A stretch of DNA of 64,000 nucleotides from JAUHXS01 sp965213575. Its GTDB lineage: Bacteria; Bacteroidota; Bacteroidia; Chitinophagales; JAUHXS01. The stretch spans positions 78,321 to 142,320 of the forward strand of contig CBDBZN010000028.1 in NCBI GenBank assembly GCA_965213575.1. The letters run 5' to 3'. Position numbers and translations under genes: made by a program. Under the pieces are notes generated by a model. That model was not told the origin of the DNA. It worked only from the letters and a program-made list of their open reading frames with translations, and did no database searches. Positions 54,786 through 64,000 of this stretch are shown here, in pieces (position 1 is the first letter of the stretch; each line of letters starts with the position of its first letter).

Positions 54786-56823
54786 TCATTTCCATAATCT
54801 AAGCAATACTACTTCAGCTATTAAAAATAATAACGCTAATAACAAACAAATCTTCCACAGGATAATCCCTGTATTAATATTGCTCACTTTTTGTTGTAAA
54901 GCATCAGAAGTAATATCTAATACTTTAAATCCTTTGGATACAGCCAGCTTTTCTAGTTCATCATCATCATAAAAGTCTAATATAGATTCTTTTCTATCAT
55001 AATTAAACGATAACCAACCGCCATCATTTTTATTGTCTAAATAATATTGATAAAATCCGGCTGTTTGGAGCTGTCCTTTCACATCTAATGCTGCTTTTGC
55101 ATCTATTTGCCGATACAGAGGAATAAACTCAGCTTGATCGTTTGCTATTTTTATGGGTATAGCTTTATCATTTTCATTTACATCTACTAGTATTTCTTCA
55201 TCACTGCCGATGATATAACTTTTAATATTAGAAGCATTTCCTGCAACGGCTACTTTATATAAAAACGGGACAAATAAGCTGTGGGTAGCAAAATTTCCGT
55301 ATTCTTTGCCTAGTGGAGTGGCTAAAAAGTAAACTTTGCCATTTTGCACACTATATTTTGTGATAAAAGACTTATCATCCTCAAAAAGCATAATATCTTC
55401 TGTTCCGCTTCTCAGATTTTCATCCCAAATGTAGCGATATTGAGCCTGAGGAAAATCCATATTACGAGGCATTTTATCAAAAACATCTTTATAGATATAT
55501 TCTTCCAGATTTACGCTCCCTACTCTTACCGATCGATCTTCTAATCCTTTGATCAAAGGTATTTCTAATTCTGAAAACAGCTTATTATAGCTGTTAATAT
55601 TGCTGTTAATCGCTGGAGCAATTATTACATTGCCTCCTCTTTTAAGGTAATTTTTAAGCTGATTGGCTAAACCGGATGATACGTCAGTGAGGGCATCTAA
55701 AATGACTAATTGATATTGGTCAAATGTACCGTAATTAATGCTGTTGATTGTGTTTTGTTTATAATCGAAATAAGCTATGTTAGCAAAAAATGCATTAAAA
55801 TACTTATTAGGGTTTTGCTCATATATATTTAATACTTTGATTTTTTCTTTAATATTAAATGTAAAATAATAAGTATCATCAAAAGTAACGGGATAGTCAA
55901 TGATACTTAAGCTTGCTCTGTGCCAACCCGGGCTTTCCGTAGAGAATGTAATGGTATCTACCACTTGGCTATTTTCGTTAATAGTAAATGTGGAAATAGC
56001 TTTAACTTCATCATCTATTTTAAATTCTAACCTGCCATCAGCCATTGCTTTCCCGCCGGTGCTTTTTATGCTTACTAAAAGCACATTCGACTCATTTTTT
56101 TAGCATAAAAGGTTTTTTCTAACCAACAACTATCTATATATATATTACCTGTGTTTTTTTTCAGCTATAGGAATTAAATAAACGGTAGTATTTGTATCAG
56201 TCGATATATTATTTATATCTGCAGTTGATTTTTGAAAATCTGATATTATATAAATATTACCGGAGCTTGTGTTATCGGCTAGTAATTGACGCTGCTTTTT
56301 ATATATGTCTGACAGCATTCTTGTTTGAGCACTTATTGCTGATTCAGTAACATGCTGAATGGCTTTTTTCTTTTCCTAACGAACGTTGGTGAGGACCTAA
56401 AAATCTATTATCTATGAAGTATATTTTATCATTATAGCTGTACGCTTCTATTATTGATTTGGCTTTGTTTTTAGCTGTGTTTAAAAGATTATTTTCTATT
56501 CCGGCTTCCATGCTTTGGGAATTATCTACATATACTGCAGCAGTTTGAAAAGCTGCTGTTTTTTCCTATAGATTTTTTATTTACATGGATGAACGGTTGG
56601 GCAAATGCGAAAACTAAAAAAAGTAATTGCCAAAATTCTTGCAGCTAATACTAAGAGATGTTTGAGGCGAGACTGCTTATTTGTTTCTTTTTTTGATTTC
56701 CTTTAAAAAGCTGATGTTGGAGAAATACACCGTTTTGTAGCGGCGGAAATTGAAAAGGTGCATTAAAATAGGAATGGCAATAAGCCCTAATGCAAAAAGA
56801 AAGGACGGATATAAAAAACTCAT
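54786..56823 (-). CDS. BatA-domain protein (N-terminal membrane region, VWA-like), several frameshifts
   Basis: Starts at ATG 56823 with MSFLYPSFLFALGLIAIPIL and the BatA-type motif MHLFNFRRYKTVYFSN, then a second helix near LLVLAARILAIT. With repairs, a VWA-like part follows (AAVYVDNSQSM). The intact last 432 aa include LVILDALTDVSSGLANQLKN (a glutamine-amidotransferase-like fold) and end in a membrane helix (ILWKICLLLALLFLIAEVVL). Frame breaks sit in homopolymers: A7 at 56616-56622, an A-run near 56570, one near 56372, a run near 56155 and one near 56095; four need one base less and one needs one more. The family is linked to aerotolerance and envelope stress, but the role is unproven. Confidence 0.78.
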
Positions 56824-56969
56824 TACCTAAAGATATGATTTATTAAACCCAAACAACCAATAGCGTTTATGAAGAACAAATTCAGAACTGACTCACTAGG
56901 AGAGCTAGTTATTACATACGCTTCTCAGTTAATCCTTTGACCAATTACGAAGTTGATGAAGTAGTTTGC

Positions 56970-58008
56970 CTACTTAACCTCAACCAACCTCCACGTCAAA
57001 TTTCAAAGTAGCATTTGGAGGAATGGTAGGAGGAGCTCCTCTTTCACCATATGCTAAGTAATATGGAATGTATAAAGTAGCTTTACACCACCTTCCTTTA
57101 ACATTGCAATACCTTCATCCCATCCTTTGATCACTCTGCCCGGCTCCCAAGGGAAAAGTGATAGGCTCTCCTCTGGGTATAGAAGAATCAAACATTGTTC
57201 CATCCATTAAATAACCGGAGTAATGCACTGATACTTTTTTACCTGCTTCTCTGCCTGCTCACCATCTCCTTTTTTTCTCCATTACATACATTAACCCCAC
57301 TTTCTGTCATTTTAGCTTCAGGGGCTACAGCTTTTATTTCTGATTCAAATTTTTCTCTCATCGCACTATTTTTTTTCTATTTCTGCTTTTTTTTAAGGCT
57401 TCTTGTTTATCTTCAAAAACATCATCTGCTTTTTTTAAAAATTTTTTTGCTTCTTTTCCTTCTGCGATGATCTCTACTTTTTGCATTTCATCTCCTTGTT
57501 CTATGGCATCTACTACCTCTTGGCCTTCAATTACATGACCAAATACGGTATGTTTTCCATCTAACCAAGGAGTAGCTTTATGGGTAATGAAAAATTGACT
57601 TCCATTAGTACCGGGGGCCTGCGTTTGCCATTGATAAGATTCCCGGCCCTGTATGCGTTAAGCTGGGATCAATTTCATCAGGAAATTGGTAACCTGGGCC
57701 ACCACTTCCGGTACCCTGCCGGATCACCACCTTGTATCATAAAATCATTGATCACTCTATGAAACTTTAATCCATCGTAAAATGGCTTGCCTTTTTCTAT
57801 GGCATCATTTTCAATTTCGCCGGTAGCTAACCCTACAAAATTTGCAACCGTCATGGGTGTTTTTTCATATTCAAGTGCTAATACTATTTTTTCCTTTTGG
57901 AGTATGTATTTCTGCAAATAACCCATCTCCATAATTACTTTTTCCGTCACATGATGCTGTTGATGCCATAACTATTGCTAAACTTAAAAATCCAAAAAAT
58001 TTATTCAT
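56970..58008 (-). CDS. cyclophilin-FKBP fusion lipoprotein (peptidyl-prolyl isomerase), several frameshifts
   Basis: ATG at 58008 gives a lipoprotein signal ending STASC. A cyclophilin domain follows (EYEKTPMTVANFVGLATGE; FYDGLKFHRVINDFMIQGGD; with repair GPGTNGSQFFITHKATPWLD and HTVFGHVIEG), then a charged helical linker (KEAKKFLKKADDVFEDKQEA), and an FKBP domain at 57210-56980 (KKVSVHYSGYLMDGTMFDSS; RVIKGWDEGIAMLKEGG; AYGERGAPPTIPPNATL). Removing single bases from homopolymers (for example GGG to GG, C5 to C4, A6 to A5) restores each segment. It would be an outer-membrane-anchored, periplasmic folding helper with two unrelated PPIase domains. The stop is at 56980 or, after one more repair, 56970. 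Confidence 0.82.
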
Positions 58009-58144
58009 TGCCTGTAATTTTTCAATCTTAAATGAAATTAAATAAACCTTTTACTTTCTGTTAACTTCAATTAATAATATCCAAAGGTACAAATTTACCT
58101 TAATAGGAAAAGAAAACTGCTAAATCTTTATACATTTGTTTCTG

Positions 58145-58927
58145 ATGTATTCAAAAAAGCCCAAAAAGAATATAACTTTTAAAAAAAACTTCGCCGGGAA
58201 TTGACCCCGAGCCGATGCGATTAAATAAATATCTGGCTCATTCAGGCATCTGTTCGAGAAGAAAAGCAGATGAATTTATTCAAGAAGGTTTGGTAACAGT
58301 AAATGGACAAGTTATTCTGGAAATGGGTTATAAAGTTTCCGGCAAAGACGAAGTGGGCCTTTAAGGGAAAAGTCATTACTCCTACTCAAAATCTAGTGTA
58401 TGTGTTACTTAATAAGCCTAAAGGTTATATAACTACTACCAATGATGAAAAAGGCAGGCGAACAGTAATGGATATTGTGCAAAGTGCCACTAAAGAGCGT
58501 ATCTATCCGGTAGGTAGGTTAGATAGAAATACGACCGGATTATTACTTTTTACCAATGATGGGCAATTAGCTAAAAAATTAAGCCACCCCAGTCAAGGCA
58601 CAAAAAAAAGTATATCATGTCAAATTAGATAAACCGGTAGAAGAAAAACATTTTAAAGAAATAAAAAATGGTTTTAACTTAACCGATGGAAAAGTGGAAG
58701 TAGATGAAATTAATTATCTGAATGGTACATACACTGAAATAGGGCTTGAAATACACATGGGCAGAAATAGAATTGTTCGGCGTATATTTGAACACTTTGG
58801 CTACGAAGTGGTGCACTTAGATCGTGTTTTATTTGCAGAATTAACTAAAAAGAATCTCCCACGAGGCAGATGGAGAATGCTTGCTCCTAAAGAGGTGATC
58901 ATGTTAAAGCATTTCAATAATTCTTGA
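58145..58927 (+). CDS. rluB: 23S rRNA pseudouridine synthase, RluB/RsuA family, three frameshifts
   Basis: Converts uridine to pseudouridine in rRNA. An S4 domain (MRLNKYLAHSGICSRRKADE) is followed by the catalytic block YPVGRLDRNTTGLLLFTNDG with the essential Asp, and the end HMGRNRIVRRIFEHFGYEV. The frame breaks at A8 58181-58188 (A7 joins the Lys-rich N-terminus MYSKKPKKNITFKKTSPGID to the S4 domain), GGG 58355-58357 (GG restores KDEVAFKGK) and A8 58602-58609 (A7 restores TKKVYHVKLDKP). All need one base less. The choice between RluB and the sister RluE/F is not certain, but the RsuA group is clear. Confidence 0.88.
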
Positions 58928-58943
58928 GAAGCCAAGCAAAATA

Positions 58944-59132
58944 TCCGCACAGACAATACGTTTAGAAAAATTTCTAAACTGATATAGATGGAGCCGCCCT
59001 TTAAAATTCGGTAATCCCCTTGTCTTATCCAAGAATCTTGATCACTCAAGATTGAGGCCCCGCCCTAGCTTCTTAGAGCTTAACTCCAATATAATTAATG
59101 TTAAATTTTCAAACGTTTAACGTCTGTGCGGA
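58944..59132. repeat. 189-bp inverted-repeat element (MITE-like)
   Basis: The ends TCCGCACAGAC (58944-58954) and GTCTGTGCGGA (59122-59132) are perfect reverse complements. The match continues inward with gaps for about 45 nt (CGTTTAGAAAAATTT versus CGTTTGAAAATTT on the other strand, then a TATA-GGAG block). Inside are two smaller palindromes, TTTAGAAA/TTTCTAAA at 58961-58978 and AATCTTGA/TCAAGATT at 59034-59053. There is no ORF. A clear target-site duplication is not seen. Confidence 0.6.
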
Positions 59133-59216
59133 ACATTAAGGTATTAAATATTTTAGCATCTACCAAACACTCCTTTAAATTTTCTTTTACCTTTATAAAG
59201 CTGAGTAACTTAATTA

Positions 59217-59360
59217 ATGATGAAAACGATCTATAAAATATTAGCTAAAATAAACAGAGTTTTATTGCCCAAAATGAGTGATAAAGATTTAACTAAGCTA
59301 ACTAAGTTTCAAAAAGCTATTGTTGCTTATCGCTACTGGATCACTAAAAACAGTCTTTAA
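59217..59360 (+). CDS. small basic protein, 47 aa
   Basis: ATG at 59217 gives 47 residues, MMKTIYKILAKINRVLLPKM, then SDKDLTKLTKFQKAIVAYRY and WITKNSL. It is basic, with an amphipathic N-terminal helix and an aromatic end (AYRYW). I recall similar ~45-residue proteins in Bacteroidota, but no function. It stands alone between rluB and the DUF6089 genes, 77 nt before the next start. Confidence 0.6.
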   Translation: MMKTIYKILAKINRVLLPKMSDKDLTKLTKFQKAIVAYRYWITKNSL

Positions 59361-59437
59361 GATTAGAAATTTAATTCTCTCCCTTGAGGTGTATACATTT
59401 TTTTTTGTACCTTGCGCACAATTACCTCGAATAACGA

Positions 59438-60466
59438 ATGGCAAAAAAGCTCAGCGTTGTATTATTAATACTATTTATTTCTTTGGCAGCATCTGCTCAA
59501 AATAATAGAGCCAGATTAAAAAATACCAGGGGAACTGTACAGAAAAGGGGATATAGCTTTTTATCTAAACTTTTTTACTCCAATATTGGCCAAGAAATTG
59601 GTGGAGGAATAGGTACAAGCAAATTTTCTGGGAGAATTAGGCGGAAATTCGGGTATCGGACGTAACTTCTTTTTTGATTACCAGCTTAGCCAAACAAAAC
59701 CTGCTATTGTAGGTTTTTATAGAATAAACCTTACTCCATGGTATGCGGCTAGGATAGATTTATCAGGAGCTATTTTATCCGGTACTGATGAAAGGATTGA
59801 CGCAACTATACCGGAAACTCGTGCAGGCATTGCTAAAGCGGAAGCCGGTTGGTATAGGAAATATAGAAACTTAAGTTTTCAAACCCATATCTTGGAACTT
59901 GCAGGTATATTGGAATTTAATTTAATGAGGTATGAATTTGGAAGAAGAAAATACCGCTTTGCTCCCTATTTATTCGGAGGAGTAGGATTCTTTCATTTTA
60001 ACCCACGTGCCAAATATAATAATGAATGGGTTAATTTAAGAAATATCGGTACAGAAGGCCAAGGATTACCTCAATACCCTAATAGAAAAAAATATTTTCC
60101 GGTTCAAGTTGCCATTCCATTAGGTATTGGTATTAAGTACAACTATACCAGACAGATTAGTTTTTCTTTTGAATATGGATATAGGCTTACTTTTACCGAT
60201 TATATTGATGATGTTAGCAAAACCTATCCCGACGCTAAATTTTTTGAAGAATTTTATGCCGATAAACCGGAAACTGCCGAAAAAGCCATAGCATTATCCC
60301 CGGCGCTCACAAGAATTAGATCCTGAAGGAGTGCATAGCACTGTGACAGCAGCAGGTGCTCAAAGAGGAGATCCTTTAAAAAATGACACTTACTTTTTTA
60401 CCGGCATCATCAAAATGTCTTACACATTTGCTACCGGTCGGTCGGTCTCATGCACCGAAGTTCTAA
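59438..60466 (+). CDS. DUF6089-like outer-membrane beta-barrel protein, two or three frameshifts
   Basis: A signal peptide (MAKKLSVVLLILFISLAASA) is followed by a barrel-like alternation with IGQEIGGGIGTSKFSG, YRINLTPWYAARIDLSGAIL, FAPYLFGGVGFFHFNP and ISFSFEYGYRLTFTDYIDDV, the DUF6089 hallmark. The frame breaks at GGG 59630-59632 (GG restores SGELGGNSGIGRNFFFDYQ), at CCCC 60298-60301 (CCC restores LSRRSQELDPEGVHSTV) and probably in GGTCGGTCGGTC near 60436, after which HAPKF and a stop at 60466 give a natural end. If the last break is not real, the frame runs to 60528. It belongs to a DUF6089-DUF6089-uppS-bamA group found in this phylum. Confidence 0.8.
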
Positions 60467-60528
60467 CGCTTTTTTATATATTTACAACAATTAAGCTTAT
60501 TGTTCGTTTAGTTCAAAACCTGATATAA

Positions 60529-61249
60529 GTGCATTATCATAAAAAACTACTTGTTTTTTGTTTTTTTTATTTGTAGTAATCATCTTGCACACGCTCAAAA
60601 CTTTGAATACGGTTTTTTGTTAGGAAGTGTCCATTATTTTGGTGACTTAAATACCGGCATAGGTATAAAAAATGCCAGGCCTTGCGGTGGATTGATTTTA
60701 AGAAATAATATATCTCCTTATTTTGCTTACCGAGGCACTCTCATAGCAGGTGCTATGTCCGGAACAGATAACAACGCCTCATCCATATATCAAAGTACTC
60801 GGGATTTAGATTTTAAATCAACCTTTGGTGAACTAGCTGCTCAACTGGAAATTAATTTTTTCCAATATATTAAAGATGATGTGGAACACAGATTCACACC
60901 ATATATTACTGCAGGGCTTGGAGCCATATATACAAAGCCCAACCCTTTGCATACAGAAAAGAAATATTCCGCTATTCAACCTGTTGTCCCCTTTGGAGCA
61001 GGCTTAAAATTTAATTTTAACTTTTTTTGGAATTTAGTAATAGAGGCCTCTAATCGAGCAACTTTTACTGACTACCTTGATGATGTAAGTACAACATACG
61101 CTACTGCTTCTAATCCTTTTGGAGTAGGTGGCAAGCAGAGAGGAGACAGTCAAAGGAATGATAGATATTTGATCATTTCATTTTCGCTGACTCATAATTT
61201 TAGGAAAACATCGTGTCCGGAAATATCTAAAAATCCATACATATGGTAA
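60529..61249 (+). CDS. DUF6089-like outer-membrane beta-barrel protein, one frameshift near the start
   Basis: The body reads FEYGFLLGSVHYFGDLNTGI, LEINFFQYIKDDVEHRFTPY, ITAGLGAIYTKPNPLHTEKK and EASNRATFTDYLDDVSTTYA, a second DUF6089 protein. Removing one T from the T8 at 60561-60568 joins the frame to GTG at 60529 and gives a full signal peptide (HYHKKLLVFCFFICSNHLAHA). The C-terminus RYLIISFSLTHNFRKTSCP is a normal barrel end. It is a paralog of the preceding gene. Function is unknown; position next to uppS and bamA suggests an envelope role. Confidence 0.8.
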
Positions 61250-61320
61250 GCGCTTCAATATAAAATGCGTAAATCAAATGGTATTGATGGAAAAATCTTA
61301 AATTTACCCGCTACTAGAAT

Positions 61321-62063
61321 ATGAGCCTTAAGGATAATATTAATCTCAATCAATTACCAAAACATGTAGCTATTATAATGGATGGTAATGGTAGATGGGC
61401 TAAAAAGCATAGCAAGGAGAGGATTTTCGGCCATCATAATGGTGTGGAGGCTGTAAGGGCAGCTGCTGAAGCATGTGCAGAATTAGGTATTCCTTATCTA
61501 ACACTTTATGCTTTTTCTACGGAAAATTGGGAGCGGCCTAAGGAGGAAGTAAGCGCATTAATGGAACTGTTAGTTTATACCATAAAAGGAGAAACTGAAA
61601 CGCTAATTAGAAACAATATAAAGCTTAATGCTATCGGAGATTTAAAATCTTTGCCAAAAAATGTTACAACGAATTACAGGAAGCCATTGCAATAACTCAG
61701 CATAATAAAAGGACTACCCTGACGTTAGCACTAAGTTATAGCTCCAGATGGGAAATAACCGATGCTGTTAAGAAAATAGCAAGTAAAATTAACAATAAAG
61801 AAATTAAGGCCGAAGATATTGATCAAAATCTTATCTCCCAAAATTTAAATACTTATAATCTACCCGACCCTGAGTTAATGATACGTACAAGTGGAGAGTA
61901 CCGGATCAGTAACTATTTATTATGGCAAATGGCTTATGCAGAATTATATTTTACAGATACGCTCTGGCCGGATTTTAATAAAGAAAGTTTATACAAAGCC
62001 ATAGTAGATTTTCAAAGTAGAGAGCGGAGATTCGGAAAAACCAGTGAACAACTAGCCCATTGA
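61321..62063 (+). CDS. uppS: isoprenyl transferase (undecaprenyl diphosphate synthase), one frameshift
   Basis: Builds the C55 lipid carrier of cell-wall and glycan synthesis. The catalytic Asp and P-loop region HVAIIMDGNGRWAKKHSKER is present, with YLTLYAFSTENWERPKEEVS and the substrate-release motif PDPELMIRTSGEYRISNYLL. The frame breaks at A6 61656-61661; adding one A gives SLPKKCYNELQEAIAITQ and joins both parts to a normal ~247-aa enzyme. This is one of the few breaks that needs an added base. Its stop overlaps the TTG start of bamA. Confidence 0.93.
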
Positions 62064-64000
62064 ATAAGTACAAATTATACTTACTATTTTTAATTCTTAC
62101 AATTGCCGGCAATTCGTTGGCTCAGAAAATATCTACTATTGATTATCGAAATAGTAAAGAATATGAAATCGCAGGAGTTACTGTTTCGGGAATTGAATAT
62201 TTGAATGAGGATATTCTTATTAAATTATCAGGATTGGGGATAGGTGAGCGAATTATTATTCCCGGTGAAGATATTTCTCAGGCTATAAAAGACTTATGGC
62301 GGCAAGGTTTATTTGCTTCTGTCGATATATATGCAACTAGAATTATTGGGGATCAGCTATTTTTAAACATTCAAGTGAAAGAAAGGCCTCGCTTATCAAA
62401 GTTTAACATTAATGGGGTTAAAAAAGCTGAGGTAGAAGATATAAGGGATAAAATAAAGCTGTTAAGAGGAAAAGTTGTTACTGAAAACCTTAAGATCACC
62501 TCTGTTAATACCATCAAAGATTATTACAAAGAAAAAGGATACATCAATGCTGTTGTAACTGTAGAAGAACTTCCGGATACCAGCATGTCAAATAGTATAT
62601 CGCTCAATTTTTTTATAGATAAACAAAATAAGGTTAAGGTTGGTGAAATTTCCTTTCTAGGAAATGAGCATGTCGATGAACGGAAGTTAATTCGATTAAT
62701 GAAAAATACTAAAGAGGTTACAGAAATTACATTATTTAATGACCTTCTTGATAAAACAACTTCTCTCAGCACTTATAATCCACTTAATGTGGCTGATTTA
62801 ACTCCCCGAAATGTCATCAATTATTTTAGAGATAATGTAAGATTAAGATTATTTAGCGCTTCAAGGTATGTCAAAGAAGATTATAAAGCTGATGTTAACT
62901 CCGTTATTGCTTATTATAATAGTATCGGCTATCGTGATGCTAAAATTGTGAGTGATTCAATGTGGTTGAATGAGGATAATAATTTAATGATTGTTATAAA
63001 AATAGATGAAGGCAGCAGGTATTATTTCGGCGATATTGAGTGGAAAGGCAACACCAAATATGATGATAATTTATTATCGAGAGTCCTGAATATTAAAAAA
63101 GGAGCAATATACAATCAAGATCTATTAGAGTCAAGGTTATTTATGAGTCCTGAAGGAGGCGATGTCAGTTCACTATATATGGACGACGGATATTTATTTT
63201 TTAATATCACTCCTGTAGAAACAGCTGTAGAAAATGATTCTATTGACCTTTTAATAAATATCTATGAAGGCCCACAAGCTATCATCAATAAAATAACTAT
63301 AGTAGGTAATACTCAAACAAATGAACACATCATACGAAGAGAGCTGAGAACAGTACCGGGCAACAAGTTTAGCAGGTCAGACATCATACGTTCACAAAGA
63401 GAAATAGCTAACTTAGGATTTTTTGATCCTGAACAATTAGGTGTTAATCCTATTCCACACCCTGAAGACGGAACGGTAGATATAGAGTATAAAGTTGCAG
63501 AAAAACCTTCCAGCCAGGTAGAAATGTCATTAGGTTGGGGTGGAAATGGCGTAGTAGGTACGGTTGGTTTATCTTTTAATAATTTTTCTACTTATAACAT
63601 TTTCAAAAAGGGCACATGGAACCCTTTGCCTTCAGGAGATGGGCAAACTTTTTCTATAAGATATCAAGCGAATGGAAAGAATTTCCAATCGCTAAATGCT
63701 TCTTTTACCGAACCTTGGCTGGGCGGCAAAAAGCCAAATGCTTTGACGGTTAGCATATTCAGATCTCTTCAGTCCAATGGTCGAAGAAGAGATGATAACG
63801 AAAGAATATCATTCACTGCCACGGGTGCAACAGTTGCATTAGGAAAAAGACTTACTTTCCCGGATGACTTTTTCACCCTTCAATCTGCTTTGAATTTTAC
63901 AGTGTATGACCTCAAAAACTGGAATGGCTTTATTTATCAAGATGGAATTTCCAATAACTTTAGCATTAAAGAAACACTTGCCAGAACATCCATTGATCAA
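62060..64000 (+). CDS. bamA: outer membrane protein assembly factor BamA, 3' end outside window
   Basis: The frame runs open from TTG 62060, which overlaps the uppS TGA, to the window end (647 residues so far). A signal peptide (KLYLLFLILTIAGNSLAQ) is followed by POTRA domains with YEIAGVTVSGIEYLNEDIL, RPRLSKFNINGVKKAEVEDI, GEISFLGNEHVDERKLIRLM, FGDIEWKGNTKYDDNLLSRV and NKITIVGNTQTNEHIIRREL. The barrel then begins (SSQVEMSLGWGGNGVVGTVG; LNASFTEPWLGGKKPNALTV). It folds and inserts outer-membrane beta-barrels, which includes the PorP/SprF and DUF6089 proteins encoded here. No ATG is near; the TTG start is inferred from the signal peptide. Confidence 0.93.
   Translation, partial: MNKYKLYLLFLILTIAGNSLAQKISTIDYRNSKEYEIAGVTVSGIEYLNEDILIKLSGLGIGERIIIPGEDISQAIKDLWRQGLFASVDIYATRIIGDQLFLNIQVKERPRLSKFNINGVKKAEVEDIRDKIKLLRGKVVTENLKITSVNTIKDYYKEKGYINAVVTVEELPDTSMSNSISLNFFIDKQNKVKVGEISFLGNEHVDERKLIRLMKNTKEVTEITLFNDLLDKTTSLSTYNPLNVADLTPRNVINYFRDNVRLRLFSASRYVKEDYKADVNSVIAYYNSIGYRDAKIVSDSMWLNEDNNLMIVIKIDEGSRYYFGDIEWKGNTKYDDNLLSRVLNIKKGAIYNQDLLESRLFMSPEGGDVSSLYMDDGYLFFNITPVETAVENDSIDLLINIYEGPQAIINKITIVGNTQTNEHIIRRELRTVPGNKFSRSDIIRSQREIANLGFFDPEQLGVNPIPHPEDGTVDIEYKVAEKPSSQVEMSLGWGGNGVVGTVGLSFNNFSTYNIFKKGTWNPLPSGDGQTFSIRYQANGKNFQSLNASFTEPWLGGKKPNALTVSIFRSLQSNGRRRDDNERISFTATGATVALGKRLTFPDDFFTLQSALNFTVYDLKNWNGFIYQDGISNNFSIKETLARTSIDQ

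Noticed and set aside
54710..54802. 30-codon forward ORF between the dihydroorotase-like and BatA genes
   Set aside because: Too short, overlaps the end of the opposite gene, and shows no recognisable motif.
57195..57470. 91-aa forward ORF rich in Leu and Phe that looks like a membrane protein
   Set aside because: It is antisense to the linker and FKBP part of the PPIase gene; Lys/Glu-rich coding sequence read backwards gives Phe/Leu runs.
56085..58927. A cluster of true pseudogenes
   Set aside because: The frames are restored by one-base changes in homopolymers with family-like sequence on both sides, which fits sequencing error better than decay.
1..64000. CRISPR array, prophage, or insertion sequence with transposase
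   Set aside because: No regularly spaced repeats, phage structural genes or transposase motifs were seen; the only mobile-like items are the short inverted-repeat element at 59 kb, the palindrome with ATPase at 41 kb and the MNT/HEPN pair.

Overview
The window is AT-rich and comes from a member of the Bacteroidota, most like the Saprospiria/Chitinophagales group. The evidence is many secreted proteins with type IX secretion (T9SS) C-terminal signals (CHU_C/type B and 'YPNP'/type A), a PorP/SprF protein, a three-gene sdhCAB operon with a single cytochrome b subunit, an ATP synthase operon without atpD/atpC, DUF4286, DUF4199, DUF6168 and DUF6089 proteins, and no clear Shine-Dalgarno signals. 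Several genes start with TTG.

Layout. 0-0.7 kb: end of an alpha/beta hydrolase. 0.7-14.9 kb: six minus-strand genes for large T9SS-exported surface proteins (SBBP, Ycf48-like, FG-GAP, PKD). A divergent helical protein of unknown function (15.1-16.6 kb) lies beside them, and a collapsed copy of that gene sits at 5.7 kb. 16.9-19.1 kb: a lipoprotein with a Pmp3/YqaE tail, a bleomycin-hydrolase-like peptidase and a DUF4286 protein. 19.1-24.7 kb: ATP synthase operon (Z, DUF6168, a, c, b, delta, alpha, gamma). 24.9-26.1 kb: uracil-DNA glycosylase and a rearranged tandem tRNA cassette. 26.2-27.4 kb: PAS histidine kinase. 27.4-37.2 kb: a second surface-protein cluster with paralogs of the first, plus PorP/SprF and a TMTC-like glycosyltransferase. 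37.3-42.8 kb: GNAT, GT2, SDR, KAS III, ACP and KAS III, apparently making and transferring a special acyl group, interrupted by an AAA/DUF4143 ATPase that carries a perfect 22-bp inverted repeat upstream. 43.0-44.1 kb: gpsA (frameshifted). 44.1-48.2 kb: sdhCAB with a MNT/HEPN pair inserted between sdhA and sdhB. 48.4-51.9 kb: gmhB, gmhA, an epimerase and a glycosyltransferase. 51.9-58.0 kb: GT2, DUF4199, a dihydroorotase-like protein, a BatA-domain protein and a cyclophilin-FKBP lipoprotein. 58.1-64.0 kb: rluB, a 47-aa protein, two DUF6089 proteins, uppS and the start of bamA.

About ten genes are broken by single-base frameshifts. In nearly all of them, removing one base from a homopolymer restores the family sequence. 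The breaks are densest at 56-62 kb, with a few at 1-7 kb and 43 kb. Sequencing or assembly error is the simplest reading, so I describe these as single genes with frameshifts rather than as decayed genes.

Themes: the cell envelope dominates (T9SS cargo, surface glycans, BamA/UppS), together with core energy metabolism (ATP synthase, succinate dehydrogenase). The least explained items are the MNT/HEPN module inside sdhAB, the acyl-sugar operon with its embedded ATPase, the tRNA cassette, the 189-bp MITE-like inverted repeat at 59 kb and the collapsed paralog at 5.7 kb.
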